A model generated the notes under the pieces. The model was given only the letters and a program-made list of their open reading frames with translations, searched no databases and was not told the DNA's origin. The translations under genes and the position numbers were made by a program. A stretch of 32,500 nucleotides of DNA from Prorocentrum cordatum (lineage: Eukaryota; Sar; Dinophyceae; Prorocentrales; Prorocentraceae): the NCBI GenBank assembly GCA_963575745.1, contig CAUYUJ010005763.1, positions 1 through 32,500 on the forward strand, written 5' to 3'. Positions 1 through 9,423 of this stretch are shown here, piece after piece (position 1 is the stretch's first letter; every line of letters begins with the position of its first letter).

Positions 1-140
1 GGAGGAGGAGGAGGAGGAGGAGGAGGAGGAGGAGGAGGAGGAGGAGGAGGAGGAGGAGGGCAGGAGCAGGAGCAGGAGGAGGAGGAGGAGGAGGAGGAGG
101 AGCAGGAGCAGGAACAGGAGCAGGATCAGGAGCAGGAGCT
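1..140. repeat. (GGA)n microsatellite with GCA interruptions
   Basis: The first 59 bases are uninterrupted GGA units. The array then continues with scattered GCA, ACA and ATC triplet substitutions to about position 140. It is a purine-only strand, so it could form triplex or G-quadruplex structures. The array begins at the window edge and may be longer. It is one of at least nine GGA or CCT arrays in the window. Confidence 0.95.
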
Positions 141-905
141 GGCGCATGGCGGGCCGACTCTCACTTCCCCAAAGTCGTCGTTCACCGCTGAAGCGCTTGC
201 ACTCGAAGAGGCTGTGAGCGTCCTGCACGGACTTGTGCTCGTGCCCAACGCTGTCTAGTTCTATAGCTCGCTGGCTCTGCTCTGTTCTGCCATCACCAGT
301 CATTGATTGCACCTGCCTTGACATGCAATCTGCGGCTAGCACAGCAGTGCTCTACGCTTCGGGAAGGAAAAGAAGGAGGAGCAGGAGCATCGCCAGCACC
401 GGTCGACCCGGCCCCGCCACTCGCGCCAGAATCCGACGGCAGCGTCTCGCCCCTCGGCTCACCGACGCGCCGCAACCTGAGGCCCGATCCCAGCCGGAGG
501 AGGAGGAATGATCGGGGGAGAAGGTGGCGCGGGCGCCGGCCGGCTGGCCGGCTGGCAGTCGGTAGCCAGCTCGGGGGCGGATATTTCCCCAGATTTCATG
601 GCGCCCCTTCTTATTTCATTACGTCCCTGGCCCCCCCGCTGGGCCGCGCACATGCCGCCGGTCATGATTTGCACCCCCCCCCCTTGGACACCCCCCTCTT
701 GGCCGCTCCCGACCAGCGTCAGGGTGGGGTGGGCGTCCACGGACGATTTGTGTGCCCCGTGCCGCGTTGGCGTCTCCAGAGGCGTCGTCGATCCTCGTCT
801 CGGGAACGGTACGGTGCACAGTCGTTCGGCCCCCGGGGCCGGAAAAGTGCCATGTACCGTGCAGCGTTGGAGCGGGGGAATATCGTTTTTCCCCAGTGAC
901 CTGGC
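141..905. other. GC-rich stretch, no gene recognised
   Basis: Several overlapping open frames occur on both strands, but they are rich in Pro, Arg, Gly and Ala, which is what GC-rich DNA gives in any frame. No domain, signal peptide or conserved motif is visible. I see no RNA gene or repeat here apart from short C and G runs. Confidence 0.5.
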
Positions 906-947
906 TGTAGGGTGCTGTGGGGTGTTGTAGGGTTCTGTATGGTTCTG
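906..947. repeat. 10-bp minisatellite
   Basis: Four head-to-tail decamers of the form TGTAGGGTGC / TGTGGGGTGT / TGTAGGGTTC / TGTATGGTTC. The short array has no evident function. Confidence 0.8.
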
Positions 948-1675
948 CAGACGGCGCGGACACGAAGCGGCGCCGTCGGTGCGCGGCAGCTGCTGGCGGG
1001 GTGGAGCGGGGTCCGGGGGGGGGGGGGTCCAGATGTGGCACGGGGCATGGGCGCCGTTCTCGTGGGGGGGACCCAGATAGCCGAAGGGTCGAGTTTATCG
1101 AAGGCGGGGTCACCGAAAGTCCCGACCCTTTCCCCTCAAGGCAGCTTTTCTGGCCCAAGCCGTTTTTTGACGGTCGAGGGGCTCGGCGACGGCCCCCCCG
1201 AGTCGGGCGTCACGCAGTCGGGGGGCGATGAGTGTGGGGCCCACCTCTTGTGCACTGAACCTGCCCTCGGTGGCCTCCTCCCTCCCCATGATTCGGCCCT
1301 CCCTCCCCCTCCCATTGAGCAACGCGCAGCAGAGGCCAGAAACTGCCGAAAACTGTCGCCCCGAGCTTCCCCTGGGGATGGGGGCGAGTGGGGGGCGCCT
1401 CCTCGGGACGGGGCTGGTCGGCTTCGCCAGCAGCCGCTTTCGCCTGGCGGCTGCGCCAGCGGCCCTCCTCGCCCCCGCTCGGCCCCGCCAGCGGCCGGTC
1501 TCGCCTGGTCGGTTTCGTCCGCTCGGCTCCGTCCCGCCCGGCTTCGCCACGGTCCGTTTCGCCCGCCCGCTTTTTTTCAGGTGTGGCCAGACGTGCCCCT
1601 GGTCCAGGGTGCCCTCGGGCTTTCCTAAGGAGGCCCCCACGGCCTCCAGAGAACCTCTCACAAGTCCCAGAGGGC
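948..1675. other. GC-rich stretch, no gene recognised
   Basis: The stretch contains long G runs near 1015-1027 and 1065-1071 and C-rich DNA after 1250. Open frames exist on both strands, but their products are low-complexity Pro/Arg/Ala/Gly. Nothing identifiable. Confidence 0.5.
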
Positions 1676-1866
1676 CAGGGAGGGAGGGAGGGAGGGAGGG
1701 AGGGAGGGGAGGGAGGGAGGGAGGAGGGATGGAGGGAAAGGAGGAGGAGGAAGGAGGTGAGGAGGAGGAAAGGAAGGAGGAGGAGGAAAGGAGGAGTGAG
1801 GAGGAGGAGGAGGGAGGAGAGGAGGGAGGAGGATGAGGAGGAGGAGGGGGAGGAGGAGGAGGAGGC
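1676..1866. repeat. GGGA/GGA purine tract
   Basis: A run of GGGA tetramers (about 1676-1735) grades into irregular GGA/GGAAA units up to about 1866. Nearly every base on this strand is a purine. Reverse-strand frames read as Ser/Leu/Pro-rich artefacts. Confidence 0.9.
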
Positions 1867-2026
1867 CAGGGGCCCCCAAATGGGGCGAGAAGCTGCGGGC
1901 ACCTCGGGCCAGGAGCACCTCCTGCAGCTCTCGAGAGTTTTCGTCTCCCGCCCGCTCGCCCCGCTTGTTAGTTTGGGGCCCGCCCGCCCCGGCCCGCTGG
2001 TCAGGGTCCGTCCGCCCGACCTGTAT

Positions 2027-2119
2027 GGAGGAGGAGGAGGAGGAGGAGGAGGAGGAGGAGGAGGAGGAGGAGGAGGAGGAGGAGGAGGAGGAGGAGGAGG
2101 AGGAGGAGGAGGAGGAGGA
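2027..2119. repeat. (GGA)31 microsatellite
   Basis: About 31 uninterrupted GGA units. The lack of any substitution suggests recent expansion compared with the interrupted arrays elsewhere in the window. Confidence 0.95.
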
Positions 2120-2603
2120 CGATGCGGAGGAGGAGGAGGGTCCGCCTGTTCGCTTGCTAGCACTCCCGCCCGCCTGCTGCCAGGTCCTGCCCGCCCAGCC
2201 CGCCCGCGAGGGTCTCCGCCCAGCCCGCCCGACGAGCTCACGGCTGTGCCCACGGCGAAGGCGCTGGCGAAACCGATGGCCAGCGAAATGAATTGCCAGC
2301 GCATCCGACCCCAGCGTGAAGTCGGGCGTGTCCCTCTACAGGGGGAATGCTCAAACAAAAACAAAACAAGTCAGGTGACGATTTTTTTTTGACTATTTTT
2401 GGGCATTTGGGGGGTATGTTTTGAGTATTTTTAATCTTTCGTCCAAAATCCCTGTAGGGGGACGCGCCCGACTTAATCCCAGCGAACCCGTCACGGGCGG
2501 ACCAGACCACCAGCGGGACCGAGCCCACCCGGGCGCGGCCGACACCGGCGCAGCCGACCGCCGGCGACACCAAACCCCGGGCGGAGCAGACAATGGCGGT
2601 GCC
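2120..2603. other. Intergenic, no gene recognised
   Basis: Mixed GC-rich DNA with a T-rich patch at 2381-2442. No open frame shows a recognisable domain and no RNA gene is seen. Confidence 0.5.
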
Positions 2604-2760
2604 GACCCCGGCGAAGTCGAGCCCTGCGTTATTTAATCGCTTCGCTCATTCCGCCTCCCTGGAGCCCTCTTCAGGGCCTCTTGGGAGCCTCTTGGGGACC
2701 TCTTGGGAGTCTCTTGGGGCTCCTTGGCGACCCCAGCGAAGTCGAGCCTGGCGTTATTGA
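2604..2760. repeat. 125-bp direct repeat enclosing a 12-13-bp repeat
   Basis: A roughly 31-bp sequence beginning GACCCC.GCGAAGTCGAG at 2604 recurs at 2729 with three or four differences, giving a 125-bp unit with a partial second copy. Inside it, about 2660-2722, is a short array of CCTCTTGGGAG-like units with a period of 12-13 bp. Confidence 0.75.
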
Positions 2761-3349
2761 CTCTTGCCATCCCCAGACCTCGAACGTCTTGAGAAACTCA
2801 TGGCGGAGGCTTGCCGCCGTTTTCGGCCCCTCGGGGCCCTCGCCAGGCATTGGAGGTCTGGTCGGGGCCGTGCTTGTTTGGAAAGGTGGTGCTGCCCGGG
2901 GGAAGTCGCGCAAGCTGACAGTCACAGCTGTGTGTCGTGGCACGCCGTGCAAGCAAACCTGAGTCTGATGAGAGATAGTCTCTTCTTCGTAGGCGGGGGT
3001 GGAGTGCGGAGAGTGGAGCCGCCCCCCCGCCTCCCTCCCCCACCTGCTCCCTCTTCACCCCGCCTGGTCTCACCTCGGCCCAGACGGTTGTCCGCAGCGG
3101 TGGTCGTCCGTTCGTTCCCTGTGCATCGCCGCACCCTCTTCCTCCTCGCGGTGCAGCTCCACATGGAGTTTCGGGCAGAAGGGTGGTCGTCGCCTGGCCC
3201 TGTCCACTCCCTCTCTCCCCCCTTCTCTTGTGGGGTCTGGACAAGGGGGCGCTCGGGGGAGGGTGCCTGTCCCCCCCCCTTTGTCTCAACCTGCTGTGAA
3301 AGCGAATGGAGGGAAGTGGCCGAAATGTGTGTGTGTGGTGCACCAAGAC
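2761..3349. other. GC-rich stretch, no gene recognised
   Basis: No recognisable coding sequence. The open frames are short or rich in Pro, Arg and Ser. A short (GT)n run lies near 3327-3338, just before the next GGA array. Confidence 0.45.
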
Positions 3350-3464
3350 GAGGAGGAGGAGGAGGAGGAGGAGGAGGAGGAGGAGGAGGAGGAGGAGGAG
3401 GAGGAGAGGAGGAGGAGGAGGAGGAGGAGAGGAGGAGGAGGAGGAGGAGGAGGAGGAGGAGGAG
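3350..3464. repeat. (GGA)n microsatellite, interrupted twice
   Basis: GGA units with phase breaks near 3403 and 3429, where the register of the array shifts. Reading frames through it therefore switch between poly-Glu, poly-Arg and poly-Gly, which accounts for the apparent proteins in all three frames. Confidence 0.95.
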
Positions 3465-3559
3465 TATAATGACGAGGGAGAGGAGGGAGGCGGAGGGAGA
3501 GGCTGGACGAGCTGAGGAACAGGTTTCGAATTTTTGACGCTCCGCGCATCCCCACCAGT

Positions 3560-3611
3560 TCCGTAGCCCCCCTGGCTCAAGCCCCCTTGGCTCAAGCCGC
3601 TCTGGGTCGAG
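3560..3611 (+). other. Triple dinoflagellate spliced-leader relict
   Basis: TCCGTAG (3560-3566) is followed by three 15-nt units: CCCCCCTGGCTCAAG (3567-3581), CCCCCTTGGCTCAAG (3582-3596) and CCGCTCTGGGTCGAG (3597-3611). The known 22-nt DinoSL is TCCGTAG followed by CCATTTTGGCTCAAG. The first 22 nt here match it at 18 positions, with all four mismatches inside the ATTT core. Genomic DinoSL relicts are known to arise when a trans-spliced mRNA is reverse transcribed, reinserted, and trans-spliced again at the AG inside TCCGTAG, which adds 15-nt steps. Exact 15-nt spacing over three units is what that model predicts. The last unit is followed by GTGAG, which resembles a splice donor. There is no downstream Sm site, so it is not an SL RNA gene. 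Confidence 0.75.
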
Positions 3612-3734
3612 GTGAGCCGAGCTGGATGCGCGCCTGGGGCCGGAGGTGCCCCGACCTCTGGTTCGCCTGGTGGGGGCCAGGAAGACGCGCGTCGTCTTGG
3701 CCTCCCCCCTCCCCCCCCGCCCGCGCCATGTCGC

Positions 3735-4130
3735 CGCGCACGGCCTTCCGGCGGCAGCAGCGGCGGGCGGCGGCCGCGCGCCGGGCCGGCACCGCCGCCG
3801 CGGCCGCCGAGGCCGCCACCTGGCCTGCAGTTACATTCGGGTGTCTGGTGTCGCCGCCGCGGCCGCTGCCGCAGCCCCTGCTGGCAGCGTAGCCGCGCGG
3901 CCCGCCGCGGCCGCCGCCGAGGCTGCCGCCGGGGCCGCTGCCGCGGCGGCGGCTGGCCGCTTGTCGGAGGCCGCCGCCGCCGTGGCCCCGCGCTGCCTTG
4001 GGGGCCGGCCGCCGCGAGCGCCCGCCGCCGCGGCCGCCGGCGCCGCTGCCGCCGCTGCGGCCGCGGCCGGCCGCGGTGGCCTCCGCGGCCGCCGCGGCCG
4101 CTGGCGCGGCCAGCCCTCCCGTGGAGGGAC
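3735..4130. repeat. Cryptic GCC/GCG trinucleotide region
   Basis: Extremely CpG-rich DNA built from GCC, GCG and GCT triplets with many CGCGGCCGC-type octamers, especially at 3880-4100. All six frames give Ala-, Arg- or Gly-rich products. A short CAG/CAA run follows at about 4217-4237. Confidence 0.85.
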
Positions 4131-4299
4131 CCATGGCGTCAGCAGCAACATCGGCGCCCTGGCGACAGCAGCGACGGCCCAACCGCAGTCCCCTGGTGAC
4201 AGCCCCCTGGCGTCAGCAGCAACAGCAGCAGCAGCAGTCCCCTGGTGATAGTCAGGAAGATGTCCCCTGGTGTCAGTCAGGAAGTGCGGCCCTCTGCTG

Positions 4300-5720
4300 C
4301 AAAAGGAACGCGCTCCCCTTCCGGAGACAAGATCGTGGCGACAGTTGGCAGCGCTGCAGAAGGCATGCCCGTCCCCGGAGACGTTCCCCACAATTCTGAC
4401 AGTCAGGAAGACGCTCCCGAAAGTGTGGCCGACAGCTGCAGAAGGAACGTACTCCCTCCTGGAGAGCATCGCGGCGATAACGGGCAGCGCTGCTGAGGGC
4501 GCGCCCGCGCTCGGAGACGTTCCCCACAATTCTGACAGTCAGGAAGAGGTATCCGAAAGCGCTGCCTCCAGCTGCAAAAGGAACGCGCCCCCTCCTGGAG
4601 ACAGCATCGTGGCGACAGTCGGCAGCGCTGCAGAGGGCGCGCCCGCGCTCGGAGACGCTCCTCACATTTCTGACAGCCAGGAAGAGGTATCCGAAAGTGC
4701 GGCCGTTAGCCGCGAAAGGAGCGTGCCCCCTCCTGGAGACAGCATCGTGGCGATAGTTGGCAGCGCTGCAGGGGGCGCGCGCCCGCGCCCGGAGACGCTC
4801 CCCCAATTCAGATACTCAGGAAGTTGGATCCGAAAGTGCGGCCTTCAGCTGCAGCTGTCCTCCGGGAGAGCTCCAGCCTGAAAGGGCGGCCGTCCGCTGC
4901 CTCGTGTCGGCCCCCCCCCCTCTCCTGGAGACAGGCAAGCTGGCGCTCCTACAGCCCCTCGCTCCTATCAGCGCCCCTCGGGCAGCGTCGTTGTGGAGGC
5001 GGAAGGTGTGGCCGAAACGGCGCCCCGCCCTGGCAGCAGCATCGCGGCGACAGTCGCGAGCGCTGCAGAGGGCGCGCCCGCGGTCGGAGACGTTCCCCAC
5101 AAATCCGAGAGTCAGGGGATCACATCGGCACGCGCAGCCCTCAGCTGCAGCAGTTCTCCGGGCTTGCCACAAACTGAAAAGGCGGTCGTTCGCAGCAGCG
5201 TGTCGGTCCTTTCCCGCCCGGGGATAGGCATGCAGGCGTTCCCGCGGCGCCTCCCTCCCGCCGGCGCCCCATCGGGCAATGCTGGTGTAGTGGCAGAAGG
5301 TGCGAGCGACAGCGCGCCCCCTCCCGGCAACGATATCGCGGCGGCAATCGGGGGTGCTCCAGAGGGCGCGCCCGCGCCTGGAGGCCTTCCTCACACAGTG
5401 GTTCGTCAGGGGTCCGCGGCGGAGCGTGCATCCTTCAGTTGCAACAGTCCCCTGGGAAGTCTACAGGTGGCCGTCTGCCACGGCGCGCCAGTCCCTGCCC
5501 CTCCTGGAGAGAGGCAAGCAGGCGCTCCCGCAGCCCCTCGCTCCTATCAGCGTCCCGGGGGCAGAGTCCTGGTGGAGGCCGAAGATGCGCCCGGAACGGC
5601 GCCCGCGCCCGGCGACAGACAGTATCGCGGCGGCAGTCTGGAAGGCTGCAGAGTGGGCGCCCGGAAACAGAGACCCACCGCGCAGAGCAGAGAGCCAGGG
5701 CGACGTAAAACCAAGAGCGG
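4300..5720 (+). repeat. 138-bp tandem array with 294-bp higher-order units
   Basis: The landmark motif ATCGTGGCGACAGT or a variant, followed by GGCAGCGCTGCAGAGGGCGC-like sequence, occurs at 4335, 4471, 4609 and 4747 (spacing 136, 138, 138). It recurs at 5044, 5338 and 5626 (spacing 297, 294, 288). Thus the left half is a simple 138-bp array and the right half repeats as dimers of about 294 bp, in which the second half-unit has diverged. A lone related stretch lies near 6284. The 136-bp spacing reflects a 2-bp deletion in the second unit. Confidence 0.85.
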
Positions 5721-7114
5721 CCGTCAGCTGCTACAGTGCTTGCGTCGGGGGTGTGGGCGGAGGCGCGACTGACCATGACCCAAGGCATTCACGACCGGAC
5801 GGCTCGCTTGACTCCTGGAGGTTCGTACGGGCCACAGACGGGCGCGTCTTCGCGATCGGCGCTCTGGTCGGCGCCCCCGAGGCCACCCCCGTGGCCGACG
5901 GCGTATGCGGGGCCCGCTGCCTGGAGAGCCTGGGGCTGTCGTTGCACCCAGTCGAGGGCGAGGCCCGGCGACGCCCTGCGGTGACCCCGCTCGCCGCCGC
6001 CCCTGGTGCATTCGAAGCCCCCTCGCTGGGGGGCAACGGGCCAGCCTTGCAGAGGCGTGACAGCGAGGCCATCCGCCAGCTTGTCGATAGAACCCCCTAC
6101 GCGCCCATTCGCCCTCCTTCCCCTGGCAGCGAATCCGCCCGAGCGGGCAGCGAACCGCAGCCGCTCCATCTCGAAGCCCGGGCCTCGCCGGGGAACGCGA
6201 CTCACGCCCCAGAAGAAGCGGTGTCTGACAACGCGCCTGCGCCCGGGGCGACCCGCAGCATTGCCATATCTGGCGATCGCCTCGCGGCGACAGATGGGGG
6301 CGCGCCCGCGAGCGAGGGTGGGCGCAGGTCCGAAGGCGAACGCCATCGAGAGGGGCTTGTCCCCGCATGCCACAGCGCAGCGTTCCTCTCTGCCCCGGCT
6401 GCCGGAGGCGACCCGGCCTCTGCCGGGCGGCCAACCGCGCCGCCCGCGCCGACCCGCGTGGCCTCGCCGGGCGCCCCTGCCCTAGCAGCCGCCGTGCCGC
6501 GCGAAGCCATGGGCGACTCTGGCGGCGGGCCCAACCAGGCGGAGCTGTCGCAGAGAAGCAGGCGAGGGCGGCATGCGGAGCAGGAGCCAGAGGGGCCCGA
6601 CGAGCAGGAGGCGCCCGCCGTTCGCGGGGAGGGCGCGGAAGTGGCGCCGGCGCAGGAATCGGAGCACGGGCGCGAACAGGCAACCGCCCACCGCCACTCT
6701 CCCCTGGCCGGCTCTCAGCACCCTGGCCCTTCCCCCCTGGCAACCGCGCGAGCTCGAGCACCGAGGAACGGCGACGGCCAGACCGACGCGTTCCTCCAGC
6801 GCGTCCACCTGGCAGTGGGTGGGCGCCCTGCCTGGCCCCTGCGACTGGCGGCTTCCCAGTCTCCTCGCCTCCCCCGGGTCGAAGCCCAGCCCCTGGCGAC
6901 GCCGACCCCGCTGGCGGGCCCGGCGCGCGGCAAGCGGCAGGCGGCGGACGCGGCAGCAGCAGCGGCAGCAGAAGCAGAGGCAGCAAGAGCAGCAGCCGCC
7001 GCGCCATGGACCAGCCGCCTAATATCCCGCCTCGGGAAGCGAGTCCCGCCGCGCGCCGAGGGCCGGAACCCCTGGGCCCCGACGCGGGACAGCAGCTGTA
7101 TAAAACCGAGATGA
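5623..7114 (+). CDS. Unidentified open stretch after the repeat array
   Basis: This frame is continuously open and ends at a stop at 7112-7114. It carries the last 46-residue repeat (5620-5720) in frame. Next come a segment of mixed composition (about 5815-6100, with Trp, Phe, Cys and Leu) and a second repeat-like stretch near 6200-6320. A hydrophilic Gln/Glu/Arg/Ala-rich region and an Ala/Glu run near 6950-7010 follow. The frame is open well upstream of this start, but there it is out of phase with the repeats. The opposite strand also has long open frames across the region, so openness alone is weak evidence. No domain is recognised and introns cannot be ruled in or out. Confidence 0.2.
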
Positions 7115-7151
7115 GGTGCATCGAGTGGGCCCCATCCGGGGGGCCCCCTGG

Positions 7152-7478
7152 ATGCAGCGGCTCCAAGCCACCCTGGGCGCGATGTTCGCAGGCGCCTGGC
7201 ACGCGTTCGCCAAGCGGCACATCGAGGGCGCATTCGACCCGCTACGGCGCGAGCAGCGAACCTGCGTCAGCTTCCCGCGCTCCTTCCACAACCTCAACTG
7301 CGATGTTGTGCGGGCCTTGAGCGACCCGCTGAACCTCTGCGTCTACCGGGTTCAGCTGCAGCAGCGATACCCTAGTCCCATTGGCGGCGCGTGTAAGGGG
7401 CCCCAGGTGACGATGGGCCATTCTGACAGCCGTGCCCCCAGGAAGGGCAAGATGCAGGGGAAAGGTCGTCAGCCCTAG
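7152..7478 (+). CDS. Unidentified 108-residue open frame or exon
   Basis: ATG at 7152 opens 108 codons ending at 7476-7478. Unlike its surroundings the product is not low complexity. It starts M-Q-R-L-Q-A-T-L-G-A-M-F-A-G-A-W and has balanced Phe, His, Trp, Cys, Asn and Leu content, then a basic Lys/Arg-rich C terminus. No family is recognised. It lies in a different frame from the upstream open stretch, so it could be a later exon, a separate small gene, or a remnant. The composition is the only argument for coding. Confidence 0.25.
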   Translation: MQRLQATLGAMFAGAWHAFAKRHIEGAFDPLRREQRTCVSFPRSFHNLNCDVVRALSDPLNLCVYRVQLQQRYPSPIGGACKGPQVTMGHSDSRAPRKGKMQGKGRQP

Positions 7479-7689
7479 CCCGCCCGCCCTTGTTTCACCC
7501 TGGTCGCCCGCCGCCTCGCCCCCTTTCTGCCCCCCTCCGCCGCCCGCTTGGGTGCCCCGACGCATTCTCGGCCGCCGCCCCCCAGCGCCTTCTGGGCGGC
7601 TGGTGCGGCCCAGGGGTCGCGCGCGCGCCCCCGCCGCGCGCCCCGGCCCGTGGGTGGCGGCCAGCGTCTCGGCGGCGTCTGCGACGTGT

Positions 7690-7935
7690 GCGGCCGCCCC
7701 CGGCGCTGGCACCGCCGACGCTGCTGGTGCCGCGGGCGCCGTGGGCGCCGTGGGCGCCGCTGGCGCCTCGGGCGCCGCTCGTTCCGCGGGCGCCACGTGC
7801 GCCGCTGGCGCCGCCTGCGCTGCGGCTGCGGCGGGCGCCGCTGGCGCCGCGGGCGCCGCGGGCGCCGCCTGCGCCGCGGGCCTCTGGGGTGTCTCGGGCG
7901 CCGCGCGCGTCGCGCGCGCCTCGGGTGCCGCGGAT
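7690..7935. repeat. GC-rich 9-bp minisatellite (GGCGCC cores)
   Basis: Repeated GGGCGCCGT/GGGCGCCGC-type nonamers with GGCGCC cores every 9 or 18 bases. One frame reads as Pro-Arg-Ala/Pro-Leu-Ala triplets, the others as Gly-Ala-Ala or Arg-rich. It ends in a short CCT-rich patch at about 7945-7995. Confidence 0.8.
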
Positions 7936-8023
7936 GCCGTGGCGCCTCCTCCTCTTCATCCTCCTCCCTCCTCCTGCCTCCCGCCTCCCTGCCTCCGCTG
8001 CTCGTGCCCCCACTTTCGTGGGC

Positions 8024-8275
8024 TCCTGGGAGGTCCGGCGGAGTGGGGTGACGCGCGGATCCAGACGGGATCTCGCGGCTCCCTGGTGTGTGTGTGTGTG
8101 TGCCAAGTGCGCGACCTCTTTCGTGGGCTCATGTGAGGTCCAGCGGGGTGGGGTTACACGCGGATCCAGACCCGTTGTCGCGCCTTTCTGTGGGGTTGCC
8201 GAGTGCGCAATTGTCGCAATTTTCGTGTGCTCCCGTGTTGCCCATGTGCCCATGTGCTTGGACACCCGGTTTGCA
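8024..8275 (+). repeat. ~102-bp minisatellite, left block
   Basis: About two units beginning TTCGTGGGCTCCTGGGAGGTCC, with AGGTC landmarks at 8031 and 8136 (105 bp apart). Each includes ACGCGGATCCAGACGG. A (GT)n run at 8086-8102 lies within the first unit. The units are clearly the same family as the array at 9424-10225, from which this block is separated only by the hexanucleotide array. Confidence 0.85.
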
Positions 8276-9420
8276 CTCATTCATATTCATATTCATCTTC
8301 ATATTCATATTCATATTCATATTCTTATTCATATTCGTATTCATATTTATATTCATATTCATATTCATTCTGATAATCATATTCATATTCATATTCGTAT
8401 TCATATTCATATTCATATTCATATTCGTATTCATATTCATATTCATATTCATATTCATATTCATATTCATATTCATATTCATCTTCATCTTCATATACAT
8501 ATTCATATTCTTATTCATATTCATATTCATCTTCATCTTCATATTTTATATTCATATTCATATTCATATTCATATTCATATTCATATTCATATTCATATT
8601 CATATTCATATTCATATTCATATTCATATTCATATTCATATTCATATTCATATTCATATTCATATTCATATTCATATTCATATTCATATTCATATTCATA
8701 TTCATATTCATATTCATATTCATCATATTCATATTCATATTCATATTCATATTCATATTCATATTCATATTCATATTCATATTCATCATTTTCATTTTCA
8801 TAGTCATAGTCATATTCGTATTCGTATTCGTATTCGTATTCGTATTCGCATTCGCATTCGCATTCGCATTCATATTCATATTCCTATTCCTATTCATGTT
8901 CATATTCATATTCATATTCATATTCATATTCGTATTCATATTCATATTCACATTCGCATTCCTATTCCTATTCATATTCATATTCGTATTCATATTCATA
9001 TCCATATCCATATTCGTATTCATATTCATATTCACATTCATATTCATGTTCATATTCATATTCATATTCATATTCATATTCATATTCATATTCATATTCA
9101 TATTCATATTCATATTCATATTCATATTCATATTCATATTCATATTCATATTCATATTCATATTCATATTCATATTCATATTCATTCATTCATATATTCA
9201 TATTCATATTCATATTCATATTCATATTCATATTCATATTCATATTCATATTCATATTCATATTCATATTCATTCATTCTTTCCTTCCATTCATTTCATT
9301 CGTTTCATTCATTCATTCATTCATTCATTCATTCATTCATTTATACATTCATTCATGCATTTATACATGCATGCATTCATTCATTCATTCGTTCGTTCGT
9401 TCGTTCGTTCATTCATTCAT
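8276..9420. repeat. 1.15-kb (TTCATA)n hexanucleotide array
   Basis: TTCATA units with CG, C and G variants (for example TTCGTA blocks at about 8815-8870). It has long perfect tracts at 8550-8720 and 9060-9180 and changes to ATTC/ATTCATTC-type tetramers from about 9270 to 9420. TTCATA has no stop in any forward frame and in only one reverse frame. This explains the apparent Ser-Tyr, His-Ile, Phe-Ile, Met-Asn and Glu-Tyr proteins, which should not be annotated. Confidence 0.97.
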
Positions 9421-9423
9421 TAG

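Larger units (their letters stand above)
3646..5772 (+). pseudogene. Possible decayed retroposed gene: Ala-rich block plus 46-residue repeats
   Basis: Directly downstream of the spliced-leader relict, one frame reads from about 3646 to 4248 as an Ala-rich, Arg/Pro-containing segment. It then meets adjacent TGA and TAG codons. The 46-residue repeats that follow run from 4300. The repeat's own frame changes twice. A 2-bp loss in the second unit near 4464 shifts it, and an ACAG duplication near 5614-5621 shifts it again. The repeat consensus carries a D-S-I-V-A-T-V-G-S-A-A-E-G-A-P-A core followed by an acidic Ser-rich half. No known domain is recognised. Position behind a DinoSL relict, repeat length divisible by three and open frames favour a coding origin. 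Stops and frame changes favour decay. GC-rich noncoding minisatellite DNA is the alternative. Confidence 0.3.

Noticed and set aside
3560-3640. Functional SL RNA gene
   Set aside because: The leader is mutated and triplicated, and no Sm-binding site or compact intron of an SL RNA gene follows.
7100-7106. TATAAAA sequence that could be a TATA box
   Set aside because: Dinoflagellate promoters are not known to rely on a canonical TATA box, and no transcription start evidence is visible.
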